A DNA stretch of 64,000 bases from Henricia sp. BOLD:AAB3569 (GCA_037783545.1 JBBELK010000454.1:1860001-1924000); one strand, 5' to 3'; counted from the first letter of the stretch, positions 9,650 through 21,639 are shown. The notes: generated from the letters alone by a model not told the origin. Program-made: numbers and translations.

Positions 9650-11580
9650 AATGACTCCAATGTTCTGGTGAAGATTGATATTTACACAGCAAACGACCCG
9701 GTCAAATACCGCTGGCATCTTTCGTGTTTAACATAAAAACGAGTCTGGCTGCTCGGACTACACGCAATTTATCATGTCGTGTCTGATTCTAAATTTAATC
9801 CCCAAAAATATGCACGTACATTACCGACATGCATGTATAAGACTTTGTGTATATGATAAAATTTAAAAAAAGTCCAGGTACATTACAAAATTTGTAATTT
9901 TCTACGTTTGTTTTTCATAAAATTTATATCTCGTTGTGGTTTTCAAGCCACATAGAAATGGCGGTCATCTGGAATTCGTACCTCAATAACTGGCAAAATT
10001 ATCTGTACAATTAGTCACATTTCGTGCATTAACACTTAAAAAACAAAATTTCTACAAACAGAAGTGCACGTCGTTTCATTTTATGTGGGTTTTTACTGCA
10101 CCTTTTACGTGATAAAACAAGCCGTGTTTTCATCTATTTTATAGCACTCTACTCATCATGATTTTGTATTCACCGAAAGAAATTCCTCAAGTCTTTTGTG
10201 AGTTAGTCTCAAAGGAAACACTCTTACACATCTCTACAATACAGAAATTACCCAATTACCTGTATGCCAACGGACAAGAAACAGCGCTACTTCGTGCATG
10301 CTTTCTTGGAACCCTGCACGCGTCTCCGCTCATGCAAGAAATTGCTTTGTGCGACAAGAAGCAGCTTCCGTAATTTGTGGAGAGAAGTCCCCGTGCAATT
10401 TGAACAAATTGCCCAATTATCTTTCCCAAAATAGTATAACAATTTGCACTGCTGGTTAAGGGCCGGAGGGAGGGTCGTGCACTAATGACTTCGCGGGTTT
10501 TTCTGCTTTCTTCAAACTGCGTCCAAGCTATTTTCGTATAATGTGCACTGCCAAAGTCAATTGCAGAACACAACTTGATTTGTTGCACAACCTCTGTTAA
10601 ATTAAATGGTCCATGGAATTGTTAGCAAATCCAGGACCAGCCTTTGCAATATATGTACGATTGTTTTTTCCAGCAAGACATTGCCAGTGCTAATTTTGGT
10701 TTAAAAATCAAAAGGAAGCAGTGTTCGTTTTTTTACTTTTAGAAACTTTCAGTTTTCCTGGACTTTCAGTTTTCTCGGAAGAATGACAAAAATATACATT
10801 TTGGCACAGTCCATGACATATTACATACAGATCTGTTTAGAGACTGGACGAAGTCCTACAACTAGTTGGACAAAATTATGATCCAAAAAATCCTAATTGT
10901 TAATTGGGATCGAAATCGCTTCCAAAAACTGCTGGAATTGCCGAAGCCATGATGTCTGATGAAACAAAAAAGTTTGTTTCGCTAATACAGGTTTGTAAAA
11001 CAGAACCAACTGCAACGGAACCAAAAACTGAATCCGAGCACACAAATCACGGTCGTTGACGAGAAAACACGCCAGAAGTCGCAAGGATCCGGAAATTTCG
11101 AACATCTATCATCGAAATGATACGAAGCACGTAGAAACGAGAAACATTAAACCTTGTTTGTGCGCCTCTTTTCTTTATTTTTAAGACAAACAGACCACCC
11201 ATAAATCCGGTTGCATACGCGTCGCCGCTTGACAGACGATAACGCGTGACATTTTCCCTCCCTGTTCAATCTTTCAAAGTCCCGCCATTTGACACGCGCT
11301 CCATGTATTCATTCGGCGCAATCTTTCAGGCTTGTCCGTTTTGCTGATAAATCTCAACCTTTGGCGAGATGGATTGTTTGTTCTGCCTGAAGCATAAATC
11401 GTATTTGCACGTGCGATGAGCATAACACTCCCGCCAAAACTAAATTTTACCTTCCCCGTCTTCCGTCAAAAGTGTCACGTTGTTTTCAGAGAATTTTATT
11501 CAACATTACGCGACGCGGCATGCAATATGCGGTGCATGAGTGCTTTGTCCGGAACCCGAGACTCACGCCAAAAGACGCAC
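9650..11580. other. Channel intron, nothing recognised
   Basis: AT-rich intron between the channel's 3' exon and the exon at 11847. No pore or transmembrane exon was seen in either strand's frames. The 110-codon minus-strand frame at 10256-10588 shows no domain. Confidence 0.4.
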
Positions 11581-11587
11581 AGTGTTC

Positions 11588-11652
11588 TCGGGTGGGACTT
11601 GAACCTACGACTTTCTGCAAACTCGGCACAACTCAAGCTAGTTGTGAAAAAC
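11588..11652 (-). repeat. tRNA-like (SINE) fragment
   Basis: On the minus strand there is a B-box-like GGTTCAAGTCCCACC preceded by an AGTTGTGCCGAG segment. Without a matching acceptor stem or A box it is probably a SINE head or tRNA pseudogene, not a tRNA gene. Confidence 0.35.
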
Positions 11653-11689
11653 ACTCGATGTTAGAAACCATGGTAGATTTTTGTCTCAA

Positions 11690-11790
11690 TTTCACCGCAC
11701 ACGGTGAGCCAAGTGCTGAGCAAACGGCCACGAAAGACCGTTTGCTCAGCAAAATACCTCGCGTGTGCGGCGGGCTTAATGAAATTTAAA
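11690..11790. mobile_element. Small foldback element beside channel exon B
   Basis: Outer inverted ends AATTTCACCGCACACG and CGTGTGCGGCGGGCTTAATGAAATT enclose an inner hairpin TGCTGAGCAAACGG / CCGTTTGCTCAGCA. It lies in the intron about 57 bases beyond the donor of the channel exon 11847-12288. Confidence 0.6.
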
Positions 11791-11846
11791 AAGGAAAATA
11801 TTGTATCACATGACTGAATACGGGGGAGGGTCACGTTGCCACATAC

Positions 11847-12288
11847 CTATGGTGCTCATCACGGTACACGAAAAGAACAGAGCCCCCGTGAATGACCATT
11901 GGAAATCTTTCCGAAATGTGGGAACGGTGTAGACCCCCGTCTCCATGTCATATTTGTAGAGCTTGATCTTTGCAAGTTGCGACCACCGTTCCTCATCAGC
12001 ACCGTGCTCAAGGGTGAGGTTCCAAAGGTTTTCCACGAGTTGTTCCGACCGGTCTAGGTAGCGGGCGCGCTCCGCCTTGTGACGCCTGAGCTCCTCGGAG
12101 CCTTCCAAGGCGCGAAACACGGCGGCACCTATGCAAGTGTAGGAGAATAGGACCACGAAGAGAGCCACGTAGGTCAGGGTGTATTGCTTGGTGAGCTTCC
12201 AGTAGTCGGGACCTTCGTCGTAGTATTCTTCCACGACATATTCCGGGTCTTGTTCATCTTGGTTCGAATGCCGCTGAGCGTTAGCCAT
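11847..12288 (-). CDS. Two-pore-domain K+ channel, alternative first exon B (TM1, cap, half pore 1)
   Basis: The exon starts at ATG 12288 in a good context (AAAAATGG) and encodes 147 codons plus one base. Residues 1-36 are an acidic cytoplasmic N-terminus. TM1 is about 37-58 and contains the GAAVF..LE signature. Residues 60-120 form the extracellular cap, with one N-glycosylation site (N90-L-T). The pore-1 helix GALFFSCTVMSTIG ends the exon. The donor is GTATGT, phase 1; joined to 7991 it gives TIGYG and a 415-residue channel. It lies nearer the common exon than exon A, so the isoform from 12288 is the simplest product. The start region is tandemly duplicated just upstream (12271-12414). Confidence 0.9.
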
Positions 12289-12414
12289 TTTTGTTCCCAG
12301 AGTTCTCTTTTACTTTCAAGTTATATTCAATTTGAAGGTGCACCGCTGAGCGTCAGCCATTTTTATTCCAAGAGTTCTCTTCTACTTCAGAATTGTATTC
12401 AATTTTATCAACTT
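12271..12414 (-). repeat. 72-bp tandem duplication of the exon B start region, creating a uORF
   Basis: Units 12271-12342 and 12343-12414 are near copies. Each contains an ATG followed by GC codons: the true start at 12288 reads MANAQR, and the upstream copy at 12360 reads MADAQR. The upstream ATG is 72 bases away, in the same frame, but hits TGA after 14 codons, giving a uORF from 12360 to 12316. If transcription starts upstream of 12360, ribosomes would meet the decoy start first. Whether this part is transcribed is not known. Confidence 0.75.
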
Positions 12415-15400
12415 AAGCTGCACGTCCAATAATATACATAGATAGAAATCTAGATTCCATTTTCCTCAGACTCCTTTCACTGCATCTGTTGCCCACACTG
12501 CAGGTCCTCGGCTTATTCAACCAGTTCGAGAAATGTCTTGATGCGGTGCTCTTCTTCGCCTCATCAGTCAATTACAATTTCCCTTTCTCTCAGCGAATTA
12601 AATCTTCTTCCGTTCATATCCAAACCACGAAATGCAACTTTCCAACCCGAAGCCAATTCTGACAGCTCTGATGGTTCACAGCCTCGGTACAAAACGGCTC
12701 CCTGCAGCCGTTTTTACTCCGCCGAAATCCAGGCGTCTGCTTGCTCAGTGTGACATTTGGCAGGTTTTAAATATAGCCCATGTAATTATTATTCTTCGCA
12801 ATTTATCAGACGATAACCCGTCGACAACATGAATGCAATTAGCCAACAGTTGTGCTTTGCCATGCTGTAATAAACTGCTTGCATCAACTATGTCCGGTTT
12901 CTGACACAACCTTCAATTATTTATCGTCAAACTTTCACCAAGAAGACGCGCGTGTAGGTTGAATGCCAAACACGTGACATCAGCTAAACATCTCCATCTT
13001 ACCAAAACTAAAGAGTGTTTACAAATCGCACATTGATGTCGTTCCAGAGGGATGCAGTAATGATTTAAGCATTTTCGTGTTTGCATCCTGGTCGAGTCTC
13101 TATACCGTGAATTGATGAGAATTCATATGCATGCCAATCGGGCCAAACGGTATACCAGTTGGTCTGAGCTCTGGTGACTGCATTGCTGAATACAGCTGTA
13201 ATAGGCACAACCATGCCTAGCATTCCGCCGCCACCAACCGAGTTGGTGTCTTGGGGTGTTAATGTCAGAGCCTAGATTCTGCCTCGTGGAGGGGCGGGGA
13301 TTATACACCGAATAAACTTGTTTGGACTGGTGAAATATCTTTTGCAGATCGCTCGAGTAACATGGGGACCAATTGCTCAGAGCTGATTGAGCACCCTAAT
13401 TTGCTGGGCACATATTTTGGGCTTAGCAGATTATGTTACCAGCCAAAACAGGTCGCGTGTTTCGAAACGTGATTAGCTGGAACTTGGCGCCTTTCCAGTA
13501 TAGTTAAATTGTTGAGCAAATGTTTCCACTGGACAACCTTTCGAAATAGGCATATAGGCAACGAAAGACAACATGGCACATTACTAAAATAAAATGTCAT
13601 GACATGGCGCCCAGTATCTCATCATTAAAAAAGCGCAACAGAGAAAGGTACTGCAATTTTCTTCAGCGTTATTTTTCAACCATTTCTAATCTAGTTTTCA
13701 AGAATAACTGTCGCACCCCAGATACCATTAAACTTGTGCCAATTTGCAAAAACAAGATCGACGGACAACACGCTAACATGTATTTGTTTCTTTTTAAAAA
13801 CAAAAGTAACTCGGCGCACTTTTTCAGTACACCGCGGCGCGTGCCAGGCGCGTTCCAATTTTTATGGCCTCGCCGTTTGCCTCCCCAAGCATGAGGCAAT
13901 TCTTCTGGGGAGACACGAGACACGAGACACCGGTCGTTTGCCTGCGAGCTTCGCAACCTTGTATGCCTCTTGGCATCCAAGCCTAACATACTTGACCTTT
14001 CCTCGAAGATTCTTGATGCTGTGTGTGACTCGCTAAATGCCGAAGTCAACTATACTAGAAACCATCTTGTATATGTAACACCGACAGTAGACAGCTAATA
14101 TTATAGTAATGGTCCTACTCTCGTTCTATAAATCGAATTGGATGCAAAAGGTCATCATGTTGTTACAGTTAGTTTTCACTTACTTGCACGAGACTGACAG
14201 TGCCTGCAAATGGCGGTGCCTGCACTTAATGGTAATAAATGTTGCTTTCTACTGTAATTTGCTGAAATAAATGAGTATAGGTAATGCAATATGGCCGCCG
14301 ACAAACGATATAAAAATCGATATAAAAATGCACTTTTCTTCAAAATGTGATCACACGAGATCTAGGAATTAAATTGTCATCGAAAACGGGGTGCTTTCTT
14401 TTGTGATTCCATTTGCAAATAAAAAGACGTGTGACGTAATATAATGACAACCAAAACGAGGCTGCCAGTGTTAATTTGAAGGGGTTTTTTCTTTATTGAA
14501 TTTGAGTTTTTTCTTGTCTGAATGTTTACTTTTGTAGCACGATATTAACGAGTGTTTCGTCAGGCGCAAGAGATTCTCATGTCGACCTGTGTCTGGCTTA
14601 ATAAACAGTGACCTAATTCCCGTCCAGAAAAAGCACCAGAGGTCGGAATTCACGAAATTTTTCATCCTCTCGGCTAAATTTCCCGCGGCACGGAGTGTTG
14701 GTCACAATTTGAGAAAGGATCTATTTTGGTAAACGTGTGACACTTCCCACGGAATGTGTAAACTCCCACCGTGAATCGCCGGATCCATACCCGGTGCGCG
14801 CACGGCCGGACTGGAAACGGCACACGGTCGGTTCGAATGTCCACTATCGCTCATGCCATTGTGGCAATTAAAATTCCGCTTCGGGAAATTCGAGATCTTT
14901 TCAGGTTTTTATTATTGAGCTAATAGTCGGATATTGCGACTCGTTTTCGCCTTTACGGATGATTACGAAGCACAGGCCGTTTACGAAACGTTGAGTTCGG
15001 ATTCAACACCCTTGAAAGTTGAATGCGTACATTAATATTTTACAAATGTTTTGTTATGAATGTCGCTCTATAGCTCCAATCTATTTTAAACAATCTTGAG
15101 TAATAAAAAAATTAAATGATCATATAAATTGGTATAGTTGGTAGTCTCTTACAAACATGTCCGATAGCTTTAACGTATATCATCCATGCCTGAACATGCG
15201 ATCACATCAGAAACATGTTTCTGCTCATGGTCACTAAAACACGACCATAGTTCACTTCACTACACTGCACTATTTGGGGGTCTATAGGATCAGACACGTC
15301 ATGCTCCGTGCCTAGTGGGGAATGTTCTGGACAGACTGGCCCAATTCTTCAAGTAAATTGTGTCTGGAATCCAGTCCAAGGAGCGGCCAGCGTGATCACG

Positions 15401-15464
15401 GCAAATATTTCAAGCTGTGGTCGGGTGATGAAAAGTTTGGACAAATAATGCAGAAAGTCTTGTA
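12415..15464. other. Gene-empty stretch within the channel locus
   Basis: For the isoform starting at 12288 this is upstream or promoter DNA; for the isoform starting at 32418 it is intron. No third TM1/pore exon was seen. Frames at 13669-14049 (minus) and 13734-14036 (plus) overlap each other and have no recognisable domain. The rest is AT-rich and unremarkable. Confidence 0.4.
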
Positions 15465-16175
15465 CCTAGTCTTGGTACAAGACGTTATTTGATGGCTCAC
15501 TGTGGCATTCCACCGAGTGAAGACTATTTATAATAACAACCCTTTGCAAGTACTCTGCTTGGAAGCAAGCCTGCCCTCTATATTCCGTTAGAAAACGACT
15601 GTTGAAAATATACCTGCTTGGAATTTAATAATTAATCGAAATAGACTGTGACCAGGGGGACAATTTCATGGCGCTGCTAAGCACAACAATTTGCTTAGCA
15701 CAGGATTTGTTTGCTTTATTTTGCAAAAATGGATATGCCTGCCAAAATCGTAAGTGATGTGTATTGAAAGGTATTCTCCTACTCTTGCGAAGAACACAAG
15801 TTGTTGAATATTTTTGGCTTGTAATCCTAGTCTTGGTACAAGACGTTATTTGATGGCTCACTGTGGCATTCCACCTGGTGAAGACTATTTCTAATAACAA
15901 CCCAACTAGTATTTGCAAGTACTCTGCTTGGAAGCAAGCCTGCCCTCTATGTTGAAAATAGACCTGCTTAGCATTTAATAATTAATCGAAATAAACTGTG
16001 ACCAGGGGCCAATTTCATGGCGCTGCTAAGCACAAAAATTTGCTTAGCACAGGATTTGTTTGCTTTATTTTCCAAAAATGGATTGGCAGCCAAAATCCTA
16101 AGTGATGTGTATTGAAAGGTATTCTCCTACTCTTGCAAAGAACACAAGTTGGCGAATATTTTTGGCTTGTAATCC
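15465..16175 (+). repeat. 361-bp tandem duplication
   Basis: The segment starting CCTAGTCTTGGTACAAGACG at 15465 recurs at 15826, with collinear similarity through to AATCC at 15825 and 16175. Shared landmarks include GATGGCTCACTGTGGCATTCC, AAGCAAGCCTGCCCTCTAT and GACCAGGGG. The copies differ by small indels and substitutions, so the event is not very recent. The breakpoint cuts through a MITE, leaving it complete only in the second copy. Confidence 0.8.
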
Positions 16176-16248
16176 ATTTTATAAGGCAAATAAATCCTGT
16201 GCTAAGCAAATGTTTTTGCTTAGCAGCGCCATGAAATTGGTCCCTGGT
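16001..16248. mobile_element. MITE with GGGGCCAATTTCATGG ends
   Basis: Ends ACCAGGGGCCAATTTCATGG and CCATGAAATTGGTCCCTGGT are inverted repeats, followed inward by CGCTGCTAAGCA / TGCTTAGCAGCG. A left half lies in the first tandem unit near 15650-15825. A related element with GGGGCTAATTTCATAAAGC ends is at 44020-44224. Confidence 0.75.
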
Positions 16249-16249
16249 G

Positions 16250-18290
16250 GTGATCTAAAAACGAAACAAAAAACCCATGTAACACAACAGAAAGTAAAGA
16301 TATTTGTTTACATGGTGATTTGCAAAAGGTGAAATTACTGGATGACCTGAATCTGACATAGCCTTGTCCAAGGGCTATGAAATTGTGGGAATCCGTGAAG
16401 TATACGTTTTAACTTTAGTACTCTATGTAAACCACGTACACAAGTAAAATTACATTTAGAGGGCGCGCTTTAACTTTTGTAGGCTGTGCTGCCAAGTCCA
16501 AACTTGACTACATCATCATGTATATCTTAAATACGTCTCCATTCTGCACACTCCTACTTTATTGAGCGATAATTTTCTGCAAAACGAACCTGTAAATCTA
16601 TATGGCAGAAAAGAAAATATATCGCGGCCATGACAACGTGACAGTCGCCATAACAACGTTGTGTAATTGCTCATAAAAAGGCCATTGTGTGTCCAATATT
16701 TCCAACAATTATTACCGTGGAGACCACGCTCAATACGTGCGCACTGGGTATCATAAAGATGGCAATATGGGCAATTCAGGTATTGAAAGTATGGTGTAAT
16801 TAATTCGGAAATATTGTTCATAAAACCGTGAAATAGGCAGTCCATACAAGAAACTAGACGTTTATACTGCGGTTCTATTCTGCGGTGGAGTCTTTTAAAG
16901 GTGTATTTTAAAGGTGTCGGATCCAATTCCACATTGAAAAATTGTTTAATTTAAGAAATGTCACTTTCCTTTGTCTGCTGTGGCGAAATTAAGATAAACT
17001 TAATAATTATGAGGTATCGCTCCAAATTAAATTCGCCAACAAAGCAAGACATCATTTTTATAGAGGACGTGGTCACCGCTCCATGCAGGCCTATAAAGTT
17101 AAAATTATCATGGGGCCGGGAACCCGGGACGCCATTTTGTTACACGTTATGTTCAAGAAGTTACCAGATATTTCAACGGGATTAGAGTAAGCTAATATAG
17201 ATTATGCTCAATGTGTAAAGAACATTCGAAGACAAAAATCACTTTCAAGAAAAATATCAAATTTAACGCGCCATTTTAAATTGCACAAATTTCTTTTTAG
17301 AGTCGAGTTTGAGTAAATTTACGAGTCGAGGTCGCATGATTTGGCAATTTTGTTAATTGCACATCGCCACAAGCGTTGACAAGAGTAATTTGTTTAGCCA
17401 ATATTTTATCAAATGCTTAAAATTACACTCTCGTTCCTTTTGTACAAACAAGGTGCCGATCTGTTCAACATGGCGAAACCTTAATAACAAACACGACCTT
17501 GTAGGCTAATTACTGCATGACAAAATAATTGCAAACACTGCCGTTAAAGCATTGGGTTGATGTGTAACCCACGTTACGCCTGGTTGGTTGAATAATTATG
17601 AGTATGTTCTTTGATAAATTTTTAAAAAGCACAATAGGGCTGGAGTCGTTGCACTTTTCGATGTACACAGTTAAAAATGGCCACCAACAATATTAATTTC
17701 ACATCTAGAAATTATACAATGCCACCTCACTAGGCAAAATTGCCTTTGTTTAGCCAGGATGTACATTTGTGCACATTCTGTGCTTCTGTTGTTCGGAAAT
17801 GTAAAAAGACCAATAGGCCTAAACGACGACTGTATATGTTTAGAAAACGAGGGAATTTTGTGTGTTCAGGCTGTTTTCAAGCCCCGGGTCTTTGTGCACA
17901 TTATTAAATTTTCCCGCTAAAAATAGAGCCTGAAAGGGCGCAAATACAGATGAACACATAGTGCGACTTTTGAATTATACAACTGCGGCGCAAACGACAA
18001 TAAAATGTCAGATAATTAAAAATGTATTAACATTTTTAAAAAGGGTTTTTACATTTTTCCTGGTGGGTAATTTGATGTGGGATAAGAGTATAACGAAAAT
18101 TGTAATCGTATGCTCGTGTGTCCAGGTGCGTGCATGTTGGGGTTAAATTTATCAAATTTTGTAATTTAATATCTGTATTTAGGAACATATTGTAATTTAA
18201 TATTTATATTTATGAGGCCTATTTTAACCTGCAAATAGAGATAAATTTGGAAGACGATATGAGTTGAAAAATTGTTACAAACGGCGTATC
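16250..18290. other. Gene-empty stretch
   Basis: No exon is supported. The 138-codon minus-strand frame at 16516-16932 is the longest here but has no recognisable domain and no flanking splice or promoter signals that set it apart. The rest is AT-rich. Confidence 0.4.
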
Positions 18291-18292
18291 TC

Positions 18293-18544
18293 CATTAGCC
18301 TTTTTGAAGTATGACGGACACAATAGGAGGGCGCACTTTGCAGTGGGTATAAAATCGACTAAAATGCAAAATAACTCAGTTTTTCACTTTACACTTATTA
18401 ATTTTATTTATAATTCTGTCTATGTATTATAATTACAACATGTAAATCAAGTTTTTGGAAAGAAATACAATTTATAAAAAAAATCATACCCAAATGAAAT
18501 TGCGCCCTCTCCTTTTGTTCCGCCATACTTCTAAAAGGCTAATG
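18293..18544. mobile_element. MITE with CATTAGCCTTTTTGAAGTATG ends
   Basis: Left end CATTAGCCTTTTTGAAGTAT then GACGG, and right end CCGCCATACTTCTAAAAGGCTAATG, are inverted repeats. Further in, GAGGGCGCA and TGCGCCCTC also pair. The centre is AT-rich and non-coding. A solo end of the CGGCCATGACA family (GTGCAAAGGGTCTA) follows at about 18600-18613. Confidence 0.7.
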
Positions 18545-18619
18545 TGACTGTGAATGAGGATGTGTAAATATGAAAACCTTCCCCTTGTCATGTCCGCAAG
18601 TGCAAAGGGTCTAATAGTT

Positions 18620-19528
18620 TACGCGTAATCCCGAAAATATGGTTCAAATTTCACTCATATGTCGTTGTCTTGCGCATTCGTCATTGCAACGTCTTACAGT
18701 GATATGATTAACAACTTTCATTATGTTATTTAGAAGGCCATTAACAGACGTAGCATATTGTCAGACCTACGTAACAAATCCAACAAAAGCTTTCAACAGC
18801 TTTCGCTATACTTCGCTTCGCACGAATATTTAGAAGTGAACCTCGGATTAGCGCGCAATTAATAGTGGGCGGAACACGATCATGAAATCGTCCAATCAGA
18901 ACACTGTGCATGCCCTCTCAAAATTCTTACAATCATTTGCATATCAAAGACCTTTACATTTTGTTCGCAGACTTAAAATAAATTGTAACTTGTCTCAAAA
19001 TAAAACAAATGATTTTATGTTGTTCGAAAGACCCACAGTATTAATTCCTTCGTGTCAAAAAAGGCCACATATTTTGTTGTCTAATGCACAGACAAGTTAA
19101 CGCCTTCCATGTTTTGTTTTGTTTTGTGTGTAACTGGGCAATTTTGCCATCTTTGATTTAGCATCGTTTCTTTGAAGTCGAAATTTAATTAAATTGTAAT
19201 TGTTGTCAACCATCTGTCGACTATAATATAACTATTGTAAATGTCATTAGGTTATAAATTGTCCGGGGATGCAACATATGGTATTGCAGGCGGTCAGTTT
19301 TGTGGTGGTGCATTCTTTCATTGTCTGCAATTTTCTAAACGGCCGATTTGAAAACAACTTCATGCATGCGCATGCGCGCATCACACGAAGAATAATGTGG
19401 TGCCTTAACAAGGGGCGTGGCAAAGGCATTTTCTCCGGGAGTTGGACCTTGCCGAAAACGTTAGCACCTTATAAACAATGTTTAAGGTTTCTTTGTTAAT
19501 CCATACTGTCATGCACCCAAATCCACGA

Positions 19529-19530
<2 letters not shown>
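18620..19530. other. Gene-empty stretch
   Basis: No exon or clear element is visible. The region includes a short CpG-bearing patch near 18840-18870 and a G-rich patch near 19410-19450. Confidence 0.35.

Positions 19531-19532
<2 letters not shown>

Positions 19533-19561
<29 letters not shown>
19533..19561. repeat. (AT)n microsatellite
   Basis: About 29 bases of uninterrupted AT dinucleotide. Confidence 0.95.
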
Positions 19562-19562
<1 letters not shown>

Positions 19563-19586
19563 CCTTCGATTTACAACAACCTATAC

Positions 19587-19913
19587 CTTTCCCGTATTAG
19601 GGCGACCGGTTATGGGTAAAAAAAGGCGTATTAGGACGACCGACCGCATTAGGGCGACCGATAGCCGGTCGTCCTAACGCCAAGTGCTTCAAAAACCATC
19701 TTTATTAGGTCAAAAACCATTTTTATTAGGTTTCTCACCATTTTTATTAGGTTTCTCACCATTTTCGTCTAGGTTGAAAAACATTTTTATGAGAACTTTA
19801 AGTCGAAAAAATGGGTGTCAACGGCAGAGTTTCTTGCCGACAAATTTGCCGTTTTAGTGGTTCCCCAGAGCACTCTTCCCAAAACGGTCGTCCTAATAGG
19901 CCTACGGGAAAAG
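19587..19913. mobile_element. Inverted-repeat element with GGGCGACCG motifs
   Basis: Outer ends CTTTCCCGTA and TACGGGAAAAG are followed inward by TTAGGGCGACCG and CGGTCGTCCTAA. Inside are more CGACCG/CGGTCG words and a run of three to four short direct repeats of TTTTTATTAGGT with CTCACCA. Non-coding; probably a MITE with internal subrepeats. Confidence 0.55.
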
Positions 19914-19919
19914 TAGTTA

Positions 19920-20685
19920 TTTAACAAATCCGGCAATATACAAACAAGACCGTTTCCGATTGAAATTACATTTTCAGGTGCACTGCTCGCAATGTAATTG
20001 TTAATTTCCCAACGGATTTGCAGAATTGTTTATTTGCAGAAAATAGCAGAAACGTATTTAATGTCTTGCGTAACAAGGATATTTGGGATTTCCACAACTT
20101 TATTGATAACATTTTATAAAATTTGTGCGTCGCTGAACACGAAGCCTTGCGTCTGTAAATTGCTTCTTCGCGCCAGACGGGTTGTGTAAAATATATCTTC
20201 GGGAGTATGTCAGTCGCGACAAACTATAATTTTACTAATGCATACCCTTTTGTTGGCTTTAGAAATCCCTCGGTTGCTACACTGCGCCTAATATTGTCAG
20301 TTTTACAAGATCACTTATCCAGAACCGAATGGATACTTAACACGATTGCTGCAGAGGTTTTGGCGCGCAAGCCAATGTTGACAAGGGCGCGTCGTTTATT
20401 AGCGTTAAGTGTTCGTCTGCGAAGACAAATTATTTTTCATTTCCTTTAGGGCTTGAAATATTGACCGTTTTGATAATGAAATGTGACATGGTGCCAAAAG
20501 CATCGCAAGTATAAGACACAAGCCGTCAATATAGTGCTAAAGTAAAAGCGTCACCCTTTGTGTGTTGCTATAAGTAATGGGTCTAAACTAAAACTGCTTT
20601 TATACAATGGACGTTTCAAATTACATGTACCATCCAGCAAATGTTTATATAATATATATTTTCCTAATAGGGTGCTGTATCGCAA
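19920..20685. other. Gene-empty stretch
   Basis: No exon is supported. Plus-strand frames at 19998-20189 and 20207-20449 are short and without recognisable domains. Confidence 0.35.
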
Positions 20686-20694
20686 TGATCACCA

Positions 20695-21027
20695 TAGACT
20701 GGTTCCCGTCCACATATTCCACACAGGAGAATATAAGGACAGGTAAAGGGCGCTTCATCTTGATCTGTAATTGGTCGTCTTTGCGCGTGCGCATTGTGTT
20801 TTTTTATATTTAAAAATTGGCCAAGCCCTTTGCTTTAGGCAATGTACTTTATTTACATAATTGGATATGTTCGACACGCACGGCCAAGATAAAAATATCA
20901 ATGCAAAATCTGCGCACTTACTAACAAAATAAAAATAATAATAACCACGTGACGGGCAGAATTCTGCCCGTCATGGCTGCCCTTTACCGATCCCTATATT
21001 TTCGCATAGGGATCGGGAACCAATCTA
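20695..21027. mobile_element. MITE with 9-bp target duplication (copy 2)
   Basis: Near-identical to 4160-4506 with the same TAGACTGGTTCCCG / CGGGAACCAATCTA ends. It is flanked by a perfect 9-bp repeat TGATCACCA at 20686-20694 and 21028-21036. The duplication differs from that of copy 1, so the two are independent insertions. Non-coding. Confidence 0.87.
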
Positions 21028-21150
21028 TGATCACCATTGCATAGCGGAAATCTTAGGGGACAATCTCACTCATTGTCACCGTGCTTTACAAAAAACGTTG
21101 TGGATCTTTTGTAACATCATACGAAAACCTGCACCTATCAATAACATGAC

Positions 21151-21300
21151 CGTTGTATCGTGGCGTACAAGGGACATCGCAAATCGCTAATATATCTTTG
21201 CAAATATTTGCAAAGATATTTGCAAAGAAAATGTGCGACATCGCAAATATTTGCAAAGATATTTTCGATTTGCGATGTCCCTTGTACGCTATACGATACC
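21151..21300. mobile_element. Foldback element with GCAAATATTTGC repeats
   Basis: Arms GTACAAGGGACATCGCAAAT and ATTTGCGATGTCCCTTGTAC pair, and the centre is made of repeats of the self-complementary word GCAAATATTTGC and of CAAAGATAT. The 168-codon frame crossing it is a by-product. Confidence 0.7.
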
Positions 21301-21319
21301 GTTGCGTGCAAAGGGTCTA

Positions 21320-21486
21320 TAGACAGCCGAAGTGTGACGTGTTGCCATGGTTATTGGCTCTAAACATCATAGCCGTCGGGAAAATTATGATTTCAAAAGC
21401 ACAGGGACGCGGTTTAGTGGTTTTTAGTATAGAGCCATTGCCTATAGGCAACCAACAAAGGATGACGTATTCACTTCGGCAGTCTA
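21320..21486. mobile_element. MITE with TAGACAGCCGAAGTG ends
   Basis: Ends TAGACAGCCGAAGTG and CACTTCGGCAGTCTA are inverted repeats. A copy lies at 42482-42649 in COPA intron 9. It abuts the next MITE directly. Confidence 0.8.
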
Positions 21487-21631
21487 TAGAGCCTTTGCAC
21501 GGCGGCCATGACAGGGGGCAGTCACATTGTTACCATGAGTCATGCATGAGTAGGTGCTTTGTGGTTCTATTGTTACATCATTTAAATAAGAAAACCTGCC
21601 CCCTGTCATGGCCGCCGGTGCAGAAGCTCTA
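21487..21631. mobile_element. MITE of the GGCGGCCATGACAG family, copy a
   Basis: Left end TAGAGCCTTTGCACGGCGG then CCATGACAGGGGG pairs with the right end CCCCCTGTCATGGCCGCCGG then TGCAGAAGCTCTA. Other copies are at 37176, 50835 and 57072, and a deleted one at 5129. Confidence 0.8.
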
Positions 21632-21639
21632 TTGGTTGT

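Noticed and set aside
16516-16932. 138-codon minus-strand frame
   Set aside because: No recognisable domain, and no splice or promoter context. A chance frame in AT-rich DNA is the simpler reading.
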